Source: Aquabacterium sp. (lineage in GTDB: Bacteria; Pseudomonadota; Gammaproteobacteria; Burkholderiales; Burkholderiaceae_C). Taken from it: 5,142 bases of DNA. The position numbers were made by a program, and so were the translations under genes. Shown piece after piece: positions 1 through 5,142 of this stretch (within the stretch, counting starts at the first letter, position 1; each line of letters begins with the position of its first letter). The stretch is from NCBI GenBank assembly GCA_030654555.1, contig JAURXG010000526.1, positions 1 through 5,142 on the forward strand. Direction: 5' to 3'. The notes under the pieces are model-generated. The model saw only the letters and a program-made list of their open reading frames with translations. It did no database searches and was not told the DNA's origin.

Positions 1-261
1 GCACAGAACGTGCCGCTGACCGCCGGCCGCTCGGTGGCGGTGGACCCGCAGGCCGTGCCCTACGGCACGCCGCTGTGGCTGGACACCACCGAGCCGCTGT
101 CGAGCACGCCGCTGCGCCGGCTGGTGATGGCGCAGGACACCGGCACGGCCATCACCGGCGCGGTGCGCATCGCCTATTTCTGGGGCACCGGCGCGCTGGC
201 CGAGCAGCAGGCCGGGCGCATGAAGCAGCCGCTGCGGCTGTGGGCGCTGTGGCCGCGCTGA
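1..261 (+). CDS. mltA: Membrane-bound lytic murein transglycosylase A, C-terminal fragment (3D domain)
   Basis: This is the last 86 codons of a gene whose start lies left of the window; the frame is open from base 1 to the TGA at 259-261. MltA is an outer-membrane lipoprotein that cleaves the glycan backbone of peptidoglycan, leaving 1,6-anhydromuramic acid ends. The fragment matches the C-terminal 3D domain: a VPLTAGRSVAVDP stretch (Asp codon 43-45), then LRRLVMAQDTG (Asp codon 136-138), then an aromatic YFWGTG segment and the terminal GRMKQPLRLWALWP. The Asp of AQDTG lines up with the catalytic Asp308 of E. coli MltA. The third Asp that gives the 3D domain its name appears to be Ala here (codon 172-174, in the stretch RIAYFWG). 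The GTG at base 10 is an internal Val codon, not a start. Family identity is secure; the lipoprotein signal and N-terminal domain are outside the window. Confidence 0.9.
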   Translation, partial: AQNVPLTAGRSVAVDPQAVPYGTPLWLDTTEPLSSTPLRRLVMAQDTGTAITGAVRIAYFWGTGALAEQQAGRMKQPLRLWALWPR

Positions 262-376
262 TCCCCGCGTGGGGCTACGCAGCAATCCCGATGCGCGCCG
301 CAGCGCGGCTGTGCGCCAATGCACCGCACAGGGCCGACGCCGCCAGCCCGGCCGCGCTGCTCGTCACCCCCCGATC

Positions 377-381
377 AGGAG
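377..381 (+). promoter_or_regulatory. Shine-Dalgarno site of the dehydrogenase gene
   Basis: AGGAG sits 9 bases before the ATG at 391. It decides the start: the same frame is open further upstream with an ATG at 319, but that start would add 24 mostly proline- and arginine-rich residues before the conserved protein and lacks a comparable ribosome site. Confidence 0.75.
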
Positions 382-390
382 CCTCCCCCC

Positions 391-1560
391 ATGAAAACCG
401 GCGTCTTCAACTACCTCGAACTCGACCGCGTGCACTTCGGCACCCCCGCGGCCGAGGCGCTGCAGACCGAGGCCACGCAGCGCGGCGCGCAGCGCATCTT
501 CGTGGTCACCAGCAAGTCGCTGAACCGCAAGACCGATGCCGTCACCGCGGCGCTGTCGCGCATCCAGCCGCAGGTGGTGGGGCTGTTCGACGAGTGCGTC
601 GAGCACACGCCGCGGGATTCGGTGATCGCGCTGGCCAACGCGGTGCGTGCCGCCAACGCTGATCTGATCGTCAGCATCGGCGGGGGCACGGTGATCGACA
701 CGGTGAAGGTGGCGCTGGTGGCGCTGGCCGAGAACCTGAGCCGCATCGAGCATCTCGACGACTGGCACCTGCGCGTGGCGCCCGACGGCAGCCGGGTCAC
801 GCCGCTGCCGCGCCAGCCGCCTTGCCGGCAGATCGTGGTGCCCACCACGCTGTCGGGCGCCGAGTTCAGCGACCTGGGCGGCTGCACCGACACCCGTTTC
901 GGCACCAAGCAGGGCTACACCGGCGCCTTCATCGGCGCGGCGGCGGTGATCCTCGACCCGCGCATCACCGTGCACACGCCCGACCGGCTGTGGCTGTCGA
1001 CCGGCGTGCGCGCGGTCGACCACGCGGTGGAGGCGCTGTGCTCGGTCAACGCGCAGCCGCTGATCGACGCCACCAGCGTGCGCGCACTGGCGCTGCTGGG
1101 CCGCTCGCTCAAGCGCTACGCCACCACGCCCGACGACCTGGACGCCCGGCTCGACGGCCAGATGGGCGCCTGGCTGGCGGCCACCAGCATCCGCCGCACC
1201 GAGTACGGCGCCAGCCACGGCCTGGGCCATGCGCTGGGCGCCGACGCCGGCGTGCCGCATGGCATCACCAGCTGCGTGCTGCTGCCCACGGTGATGCGCT
1301 ACAACGCCGAGGCCTGCGCGCCGCAGATGGCCGAGATCGCCGCCGCACTGGGCGACGCATCGCGCCCGGCGGCCGACCAGGTCGAAGACTTGATCAGCCG
1401 GCTGGGCCTGCCCACCCGGCTGTCGCAGCTGGGCTTCGGCCGCGAGCGGCTGGCGATCATTGCGCAGAAGGGCATGGCCAATCCCTGGGTGCACACCAAC
1501 CCGCGCAAGATCACCGACGCGGCGCAGTTGCAGGCACTGCTGGAGCAGGCCTGGGCGTGA
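391..1560 (+). CDS. Iron-containing alcohol dehydrogenase / maleylacetate reductase-like protein
   Basis: The gene encodes 389 residues, the usual length for cytoplasmic NAD(P)-dependent group III (iron-type) alcohol dehydrogenases. The N-terminal half is the dinucleotide-binding domain, with SIGGGTVID at residues 95-103 and PTTLSGAEFSD at 151-161. The C-terminal helical domain carries RAVDHAVEA (207-215) and ASHGLGHALG (274-283), followed by VPHG with His290. His211, His276, His280 and His290 keep the spacing of the metal-site histidines of E. coli FucO (His200, 263, 267, 277). The FucO metal ligand Asp196 falls on Arg207, although an Asp lies directly before His211. Maleylacetate reductases also depart from the canonical metal site, so the call is left between alcohol dehydrogenase and maleylacetate reductase. 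No neighbouring ring-cleavage genes support an aromatic pathway. The end overlaps the start of the Nudix gene, so the two are probably co-translated. Substrate and metal dependence are unknown. Confidence 0.88.
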   Translation: MKTGVFNYLELDRVHFGTPAAEALQTEATQRGAQRIFVVTSKSLNRKTDAVTAALSRIQPQVVGLFDECVEHTPRDSVIALANAVRAANADLIVSIGGGTVIDTVKVALVALAENLSRIEHLDDWHLRVAPDGSRVTPLPRQPPCRQIVVPTTLSGAEFSDLGGCTDTRFGTKQGYTGAFIGAAAVILDPRITVHTPDRLWLSTGVRAVDHAVEALCSVNAQPLIDATSVRALALLGRSLKRYATTPDDLDARLDGQMGAWLAATSIRRTEYGASHGLGHALGADAGVPHGITSCVLLPTVMRYNAEACAPQMAEIAAALGDASRPAADQVEDLISRLGLPTRLSQLGFGRERLAIIAQKGMANPWVHTNPRKITDAAQLQALLEQAWA

Positions 1561-2456
1561 CCGATGCGCCGATGCCGGGCAGCGCCACCTGGCCTGCCAT
1601 CGCCGCGGCCCGTGCGGCCGATGCGGCGGCCCGCGTGCCCTTCGCCATCGCCGATGCCGGCCGGGCACGGCCGGCCGGCTCGGTGGCGCGCGTCCACCTG
1701 GCGGCGCTGGCACGCTGGCCCGAGGCGCTGGCCGTCGACGAATCGCAGGTCACGCTGCGCTTGCCGGCGCCCGAACGCAGCGCCTTTCTCGCGCAAGCCA
1801 ACCGCGCACTGCACGCGGCCGGACTGATCGTCGGCTGGCGCGACGAGACCTACCCGGTGCCCGCGCTGGACGACGGCCGCCTGCTGGCCACCGTCGAGCG
1901 CGCCGCGGCGCGCTTCTGGGGCACCCTCACCTTCGGCGCGCACTGCAACGGCTATGTGGCCGATGAGCACGGCCGGCCCACGCACCTGTGGATCGCCCGG
2001 CGCTCGTACACCAAGCCCACCGACCCCGGCCTGCTCGACAACCTGATCGGCGGCGGCGTGCCGCATGGCCAGAGCCCGTTCGAGTGCGTGCAACGCGAGG
2101 GCTGGGAAGAGGCCGGCCTGACCCCGGCGCAGATGGCCGGCCTGCAGCCCGGCCGCCGCCTGCGCGTGCAGCGCGACGTGGCCGAAGGCTTGCAGCGCGA
2201 GGAGGTCAGCGCCTACGACCTGGCCCTGCCGCCGGACCTGCAGCCGGTCAACCAGGACGGCGAACTTCACAGCCTGGCGCTGATGCCGCTGCCCGAGGCG
2301 CTGGCGCGCGCCGCGGCCGGCGAGATGACGGTGGACGCGACGCTGGTGACGCTGGACTTCGCGCTGCGCCGCGGCCTGCTGCCGCCGGCCGAGCACCAGC
2401 GCCTGGCCGCCGCTGCGGCGCCCCTGTGGTCAGGCCCGTCGTCCCTAGCACCGTGA
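1557..2456 (+). CDS. DUF4743 domain-containing Nudix hydrolase
   Basis: From the GTG at 1557 the protein is 299 residues; an in-frame ATG at 1572 would give 294. GTG is preferred because GTGA overlaps the upstream stop, and GGAG (1542-1545) and AGG (1547-1549) lie at usable distances. Residues up to about 125 fit the DUF4743 N-terminal domain. The rest is a Nudix fold: LWIARRSYTKPTDPGLLDNL leads into the Nudix box at about 166-188, with Arg180, Glu181, Glu184, Glu185 and Gly187 as the metal-binding core. The first Glu of the consensus (G-x5-E) is Gln172. The architecture matches fungal YJR142W and plant proteins sometimes labelled thiamin pyrophosphokinase-related Nudix, some of which are reported to act on damaged thiamin diphosphate. 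Pyrophosphohydrolase activity is therefore expected, but the substrate is not evident. Coupling to the dehydrogenase suggests joint expression only. Confidence 0.9.
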   Translation: MTDAPMPGSATWPAIAAARAADAAARVPFAIADAGRARPAGSVARVHLAALARWPEALAVDESQVTLRLPAPERSAFLAQANRALHAAGLIVGWRDETYPVPALDDGRLLATVERAAARFWGTLTFGAHCNGYVADEHGRPTHLWIARRSYTKPTDPGLLDNLIGGGVPHGQSPFECVQREGWEEAGLTPAQMAGLQPGRRLRVQRDVAEGLQREEVSAYDLALPPDLQPVNQDGELHSLALMPLPEALARAAAGEMTVDATLVTLDFALRRGLLPPAEHQRLAAAAAPLWSGPSSLAP

Positions 2457-2550
2457 AAACGCGTGAAACCGCAGCGCCTTTGCGTTCAATCAAACTGAAA
2501 TGCCGGGTCAAGGGGCCTGAACCTCCGCCCGATCGCCAACCCCCACACTG
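2452..2550 (+). promoter_or_regulatory. Possible promoter/operator region upstream of the cytochrome b561 gene
   Basis: This short gap has a clear local drop in GC (about 2475-2502) between very GC-rich genes, as expected for a promoter. It contains an imperfect direct repeat, CGTGAAAAC at 2452-2460 and CGTGAAACC at 2462-2470. It also holds a dyad, TTCA-N7-TGAA (2485-2499), which fits the loose T-N11-A pattern of LysR-type operators. No convincing -35/-10 pair is visible. Regulation of the b561-YceI unit from here is inference. Confidence 0.25.
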
Positions 2551-3120
2551 ATGACCATGCCCTCGACGCCCGCCTCCCCCGACAACGCCGCCGCGCTGCG
2601 CTATTCCAGCCCGGCCATCGCGCTGCACTGGCTGCTGGCGCTGATGCTCATCGGCAGCTTCAGCCTGGGCGTCTACATGCACGAGCTGCCGTTCTCGCCC
2701 ACCCGGCTCAAGCTCTACAACTGGCACAAGTGGGCCGGCGTGACGATCCTGGCGCTGTCGTTCGTGCGGCTGGCCTGGCGCATCACCCACCAACCGCCGC
2801 CCGACGTGGCGATGCCGGCCTGGCAGGCCCGCGCCGCGCACGCCACCCACCACCTGCTGTATGCGCTGTTCTTCATCGTGCCGCTGGTCGGCTGGGCCTA
2901 CAGCTCGGCGGCCGGCTTCCCCATCGTCTGGTTCGGCGTGCTGCCGCTGCCCGACTTCGTGCCGGTGGACAAGGCGCTGGCCGAGGCCATCAAGCCCTGG
3001 CACGAGCGCACGGCGATGCTGATGGCTGGGCTGGTGCTGCTGCACGTGGCCGGCGCGCTGAAGCACCAGTTCATCGACCGCGACGGCCTGATCGCCCGCA
3101 TGCGCCCGGCGCGCCGCTGA
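2551..3120 (+). CDS. Cytochrome b561 family membrane protein
   Basis: The 189-residue protein is an inner-membrane di-heme b cytochrome of the CybB/YceJ type, expected to exchange electrons with the quinone pool. Four hydrophobic segments are visible, at about residues 22-43, 60-77, 101-121 and 152-170. Histidines typical of the family include His26 (ALHWLLAL in segment 1), His59 (YNWHKWAG at the start of segment 2), His97/100/101 before segment 3, His151 (KPWHERT) and His165 (LLHVAGALKH). The heme ligands should be among these, most likely His26, His59, His151 and His165, but this is read from the family pattern. An ATG two codons downstream (2557) is an alternative start, and neither has a strong Shine-Dalgarno site. 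The next gene encodes a YceI protein 40 bases away, reproducing the E. coli yceJ-yceI order. Ordinary length; no defects seen. Confidence 0.92.
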   Translation: MTMPSTPASPDNAAALRYSSPAIALHWLLALMLIGSFSLGVYMHELPFSPTRLKLYNWHKWAGVTILALSFVRLAWRITHQPPPDVAMPAWQARAAHATHHLLYALFFIVPLVGWAYSSAAGFPIVWFGVLPLPDFVPVDKALAEAIKPWHERTAMLMAGLVLLHVAGALKHQFIDRDGLIARMRPARR

Positions 3121-3160
3121 TCGGCGCCGGCTGTCGCTCACGTTTCAACCCAGGATGCCC

Positions 3161-3727
3161 ATGACCCGATTCGCCCTCACCCTGTTGGCCGCCCTGGCCG
3201 CCGCTGCGGCAACCCTCCCGGCCGCCGCGCAGCAGGTGCTGCCCGCCCAGAGCGAGATCAGCTTCGTCAGCAAGCAGATGGGCGTGCCGGTGGAAGGCCG
3301 GTTCAAGCAGTGGACGGCGCAGATCGTCTTCGACCCCAAGAAGGCCGAGGCCGGCAAGGTCGGCTTCACGATCCAGACCGGCAGCGCCAGCTTCGGCGCC
3401 GCCGAGACCGATGCCGAGGTGCCCAAGGCCGAATGGTTCAACGTCGCCAAGTTTCCGCAGGCCAGCTTTGCCAGCAGCTCGATCAAGGCGCTGGGCGCCG
3501 GCAAGTTCGAGGTGCGCGGCAAGCTGGTGATCAAGGGCAGCAGCCACGACGTGGTGGTGCCGGTCGCCGTCACCCAGGCCGGCGCGGCCAGCACCGCCAC
3601 CGGCAGCTTCAACATCAAGCGCCTCGACTTCAAGATCGGCGAAGGCGATTGGGCCGACACCTCGATGGTGGCCAACGACGTCACCGTCAAGTTCAAGCTC
3701 GCCCTCAGCGGCATGGCGCCACTCTGA
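3161..3727 (+). CDS. YceI-family periplasmic protein, paralogue 1
   Basis: The ATG at 3161 is preferred over the in-frame ATG at 3155 because AGGA at 3152-3155 then lies at a plausible distance. The product is 188 residues with a Sec signal peptide: Arg3, a hydrophobic Ala/Leu core, and an AAA cleavage site before Gln24. The mature part is a YceI-like beta-barrel. It begins QVLPAQSEISFVSKQMG, with VPVEGRF at 42-48, a WF pair at 92-93 and GKLVIKG in the second half. YceI proteins have a lipocalin-like fold, and a Thermus homologue binds a polyisoprenoid chain. This copy lacks the D-x-x-H segment found near the start of the second YceI protein and instead has PAQSEISF, a form I associate with YceI proteins encoded beside cytochrome b561. 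It lies between the b561 gene and the second YceI gene, probably in one transcript. The ligand is unknown. Confidence 0.9.
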   Translation: MTRFALTLLAALAAAAATLPAAAQQVLPAQSEISFVSKQMGVPVEGRFKQWTAQIVFDPKKAEAGKVGFTIQTGSASFGAAETDAEVPKAEWFNVAKFPQASFASSSIKALGAGKFEVRGKLVIKGSSHDVVVPVAVTQAGAASTATGSFNIKRLDFKIGEGDWADTSMVANDVTVKFKLALSGMAPL

Positions 3728-3762
3728 CCCCCCACTTTCCAACCCCAACGACCGAACCCACC

Positions 3763-4335
3763 ATGATCCGCACCACCCTGCTTGCCACCGCCCTGGCCGC
3801 TGCCGCCTTCACCGCCCAGGCGCAAAGCGCCACCTACGCGATCGACCCGACGCACACCTTTGCCACCTTCGAGATCTCGCACTTCGGCGCGTCGACCAAC
3901 CGCGGCCGCTTCGACAAGAAGAGCGGCACCGTGCAGCTGGACAAGGCCGCCAAGACCGGCAAGGTCGAGCTGACCATCGAGACCGGCTCGATCAACAGCG
4001 GCACCGCCGCCTTCGACAAGCACCTGCAGAGCAAGGACTTCTTCAACAGCGCCGAATTCCCGACCGCCAAGTTCGTGGCCGACAAGTTCAGCTTCAACGG
4101 CGACAAGGTCAGCGAGGTGGCCGGCCAGCTGACGTTGCTGGGCAAGACCAACCCGGTGGTGCTGAAGGCCACCAACTTCAACTGCTACATCAACCCGATG
4201 CTCAAGGTCGAGGTCTGCGGCGGTGACTTCGAGACCACCCTGGTGCGCAGCCAGTACGGCATGGGCTGGGGCCTGAACTTCGGCTTCTCGGACAACGTGC
4301 GCCTGGTGGTGCAGGTCGAGGCCGTCAAGCAGTAA
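3763..4335 (+). CDS. YceI-family periplasmic protein, paralogue 2
   Basis: The product is 190 residues with a Sec signal peptide (Arg3, hydrophobic core, AQA cleavage site before Gln21). The mature protein has the classical YceI opening YAIDPTHTFATFEISHFG (25-42, with Asp28 and His31), then RGRFDKKSGTVQLD, then DKHLQSKDFFNSAEFP ending at residue 100, and GQLTLLGKTNPVVL. These agree with E. coli YceI throughout, where the matching stretch reads RDKHLRSADFLNTAKYP. Two cysteines, Cys141 and Cys152, frame a short loop and could form a periplasmic disulfide; E. coli YceI as I recall it has none there. A role in binding a lipid or isoprenoid ligand is inferred from the family. It starts 35 bases after paralogue 1 and is clearly a different subtype, so the pair is not a recent duplication. 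A weak purine-poor leader precedes the ATG, so translation may depend on the upstream gene. Confidence 0.93.
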   Translation: MIRTTLLATALAAAAFTAQAQSATYAIDPTHTFATFEISHFGASTNRGRFDKKSGTVQLDKAAKTGKVELTIETGSINSGTAAFDKHLQSKDFFNSAEFPTAKFVADKFSFNGDKVSEVAGQLTLLGKTNPVVLKATNFNCYINPMLKVEVCGGDFETTLVRSQYGMGWGLNFGFSDNVRLVVQVEAVKQ

Positions 4336-4351
4336 GCCCGCCCGCTCCCTG

Positions 4352-4369
4352 CCACGGCCCACGCCGTGG
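4352..4369 (+). other. Small inverted repeat after the YceI gene
   Basis: CCACGGC (4352-4358) and GCCGTGG (4363-4369) are perfect 7-bp complements around a 4-base loop, 16 bases after the stop codon. The hairpin stands directly before the larger inverted repeat and has no T-run. It may be part of a composite transcript-end or mRNA-stabilising structure. Confidence 0.4.
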
Positions 4370-4374
4370 TGGTG

Positions 4375-4416
4375 GCCGAACGCCCCGCCGGCGCATGTCG
4401 CCGCGGGGCGTTCGGC
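4375..4416 (+). terminator. Strong hairpin, probable transcript end of the b561-YceI unit
   Basis: A perfect 14-bp inverted repeat (arms 4375-4388 and 4403-4416, GCCGAACGCCCCGC and its complement) continues inward. GGCG (4390-4393) pairs with CGCC (4399-4402) around a CATGT loop, with only C4389 bulged. Position about 40 bases after the last YceI stop suits a terminator. There is no downstream T-run (GTTCTGCGG follows), so it is not a textbook intrinsic terminator; it could equally protect mRNA 3' ends or assist Rho-dependent termination. Confidence 0.55.
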
Positions 4417-4571
4417 GTTCTGCGGCTGCCGCGCTGCGCCGGGGGTGGACAAGTTGTCGCCGCCACGGCGGGCTGCTGCGGGGATCACCCCATTGCCAAC
4501 GGCGGCCGCTGATTGAACACTCCCAGGGGCATTGCCCGCAGCAGGCGGCAATCGCCGATCACCTCATACCC
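4417..4571. other. Intergenic stretch with no recognised feature
   Basis: Within the 249-base gap between the YceI and TRAP genes, this part shows no convincing ORF or RNA gene. A promoter for the TRAP gene is expected here, but I cannot identify -35 and -10 elements. A TTGAAC at 4513-4518 has no matching -10 at the right distance. Confidence 0.4.
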
Positions 4572-4575
4572 GGAG
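4572..4575 (+). promoter_or_regulatory. Shine-Dalgarno site of the TRAP binding-protein gene
   Basis: GGAG lies 9 bases before the ATG at 4585 and fixes that start, which also places the twin-arginine motif at the correct N-terminal position. Confidence 0.7.
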
Positions 4576-4584
4576 ACACTCACC

Positions 4585-5142
4585 ATGGCTGAGCCCAAAA
4601 AGTCTGGCGCCCCGCGCCGTAATTTCCTGCAGAAGGCCGCCGTCGGCACGGTGGGCATCGGCGGTCTGGCCGCACCGGCGATCTCGACCGCGCAGACGGT
4701 GAGCCTGCGCTTCCAGTCGACCTGGCCGTCGAAGGACATCTTCCACGAGTACGCCACCGACTTCTCCAAGAAGGTCAACGACATGGCCGGCGGACGGCTG
4801 AAGATCGAGGTGCTGCCCTCGGGCTCGGTGGTGCCGGCCTTCCAGTTGCTGGACGCGGTGAACAAGGGCACGCTCGACGGCGGCCACGGCGTGGTGGCCT
4901 ACCACTACGGCAAGAACACGGCGCTGGCGCTGTGGGGCTCGGGCCCGGCCTACGGCATGGACCCGAACATGGTGCTGGCCTGGCACAACTACGGCGGCGG
5001 CAAGGCCCTGCTCGACGAGATCTACAAGAGCCTGAACATGGACGTGGTGTCGTACCTGTACGGCCCCATGCCCACGCAGCCGCTGGGCTGGTTCAAGAAG
5101 CCGGTGGCCAAGGTCGAGGACATGAAGGGCCTGAAGTTCCGC
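4585..5142 (+). CDS. TRAP transporter substrate-binding protein (DctP family, TakP-like), N-terminal part
   Basis: The first 186 codons are present and the frame is open at the window edge; family members are around 350-370 residues, so about half is missing. The protein would bind a solute, usually an organic acid, in the periplasm and pass it to a sodium-driven DctQ/DctM permease. The N-terminus has a twin-arginine signal (Arg11-Arg12-Asn-Phe-Leu-Gln-Lys) and a weakly hydrophobic Gly/Ala stretch to about residue 36, implying Tat export after folding. The mature part opens LRFQSTWPSKD (41-51), followed by GRLKIEVLPSGSVVPAFQ, LWGSGPAYGMDP (116-127), WHNYGGGKALLDEIY and the start of the substrate-contacting segment at GLKFR. 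These segments resemble the TakP (2-oxoacid-binding) branch rather than the C4-dicarboxylate DctP branch. The exact ligand cannot be set from this half. Permease genes would be expected downstream. Confidence 0.92.
   Translation, partial: MAEPKKSGAPRRNFLQKAAVGTVGIGGLAAPAISTAQTVSLRFQSTWPSKDIFHEYATDFSKKVNDMAGGRLKIEVLPSGSVVPAFQLLDAVNKGTLDGGHGVVAYHYGKNTALALWGSGPAYGMDPNMVLAWHNYGGGKALLDEIYKSLNMDVVSYLYGPMPTQPLGWFKKPVAKVEDMKGLKFR

Noticed and set aside
262..310. Short GC-rich inverted repeats after mltA (CCCC-GCGT-GGGG and GCCGC-AGC-GCGGC at 297-309)
   Set aside because: Stems of only 4-5 bp with no T-run are expected by chance at this GC content; not strong enough to call a terminator.
319..390. 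Earlier ATG for the dehydrogenase
   Set aside because: It adds a proline-rich, non-conserved tail; the ATG at 391 has a good Shine-Dalgarno site and begins right at the conserved sequence.
822..1556. Upstream extension of the Nudix reading frame inside the dehydrogenase gene
   Set aside because: The frame is open by chance. Its translation there is Arg/Ala/Gly-rich, unlike DUF4743, and a good start exists at 1557.
364..1713. 449-codon open frame on the - strand across the dehydrogenase gene
   Set aside because: Its translation is rich in Arg, Gln, Gly and His with no recognisable domain. It is the antisense shadow of a high-GC gene whose + strand reading has clear family motifs.
3145..4551. 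468-codon open frame on the - strand across both YceI genes
   Set aside because: Low-complexity translation, opposite to two well-supported YceI genes; high GC removes stop codons from the complementary frames.
4395..4592. 65-codon open frame in the gap before the TRAP gene
   Set aside because: It starts inside the hairpin, lacks a ribosome site, and overlaps the Shine-Dalgarno site and start of the well-supported TRAP gene.
1..5142. Search by eye for CRISPR arrays, tRNA genes, insertion-sequence ends and phage or defence genes
   Set aside because: No regularly spaced repeats, tRNA-like cloverleaf, transposase or known defence domain seen; composition is uniform apart from the short dip near 2475-2502.

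Overview
The window is GC-rich, tightly packed DNA with every supported gene on the + strand. Strong third-position G/C bias, the gene families and the protein sequences suggest a betaproteobacterium, probably Burkholderiales of the Rubrivivax/Leptothrix/Ideonella kind. This assignment is inference from sequence style, not from a marker gene.

Layout, left to right. (1) Bases 1-261 are the 3' end of a membrane-bound lytic murein transglycosylase A gene (mltA), cut by the window edge. (2) After a 129-base gap comes a translationally coupled pair: an iron-containing alcohol dehydrogenase / maleylacetate reductase-like enzyme (391-1560), then a DUF4743-Nudix hydrolase (1557-2456), whose GTG start overlaps the dehydrogenase stop. 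(3) After a 94-base gap with a local drop in GC comes an apparent three-gene unit: a cytochrome b561 (2551-3120) and two different YceI-family periplasmic proteins (3161-3727 and 3763-4335), with gaps of 40 and 35 bases. (4) A 249-base intergenic stretch holds two adjacent inverted repeats, one with a perfect 14-bp arm. It probably separates the b561-YceI unit from the next gene. (5) At 4585 a TRAP transporter substrate-binding protein with a twin-arginine signal begins. It runs off the right edge after 186 codons.

How the genes fit together: cytochrome b561 next to YceI proteins is a known arrangement (E. coli yceJ-yceI). A plausible reading is a membrane di-heme protein working with periplasmic lipid- or isoprenoid-binding carriers. 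The dehydrogenase and Nudix enzyme are probably co-expressed, but no pathway can be read from the sequence. The TRAP protein would deliver an organic acid to a membrane permease whose genes presumably lie downstream.

I see no phage, insertion sequence, CRISPR array, tRNA or rRNA, and nothing that is clearly a new defence or mobile system. The points most worth checking are active-site departures in MltA and the dehydrogenase, the two diverged YceI paralogues, and the hairpin pair at 4352-4416.
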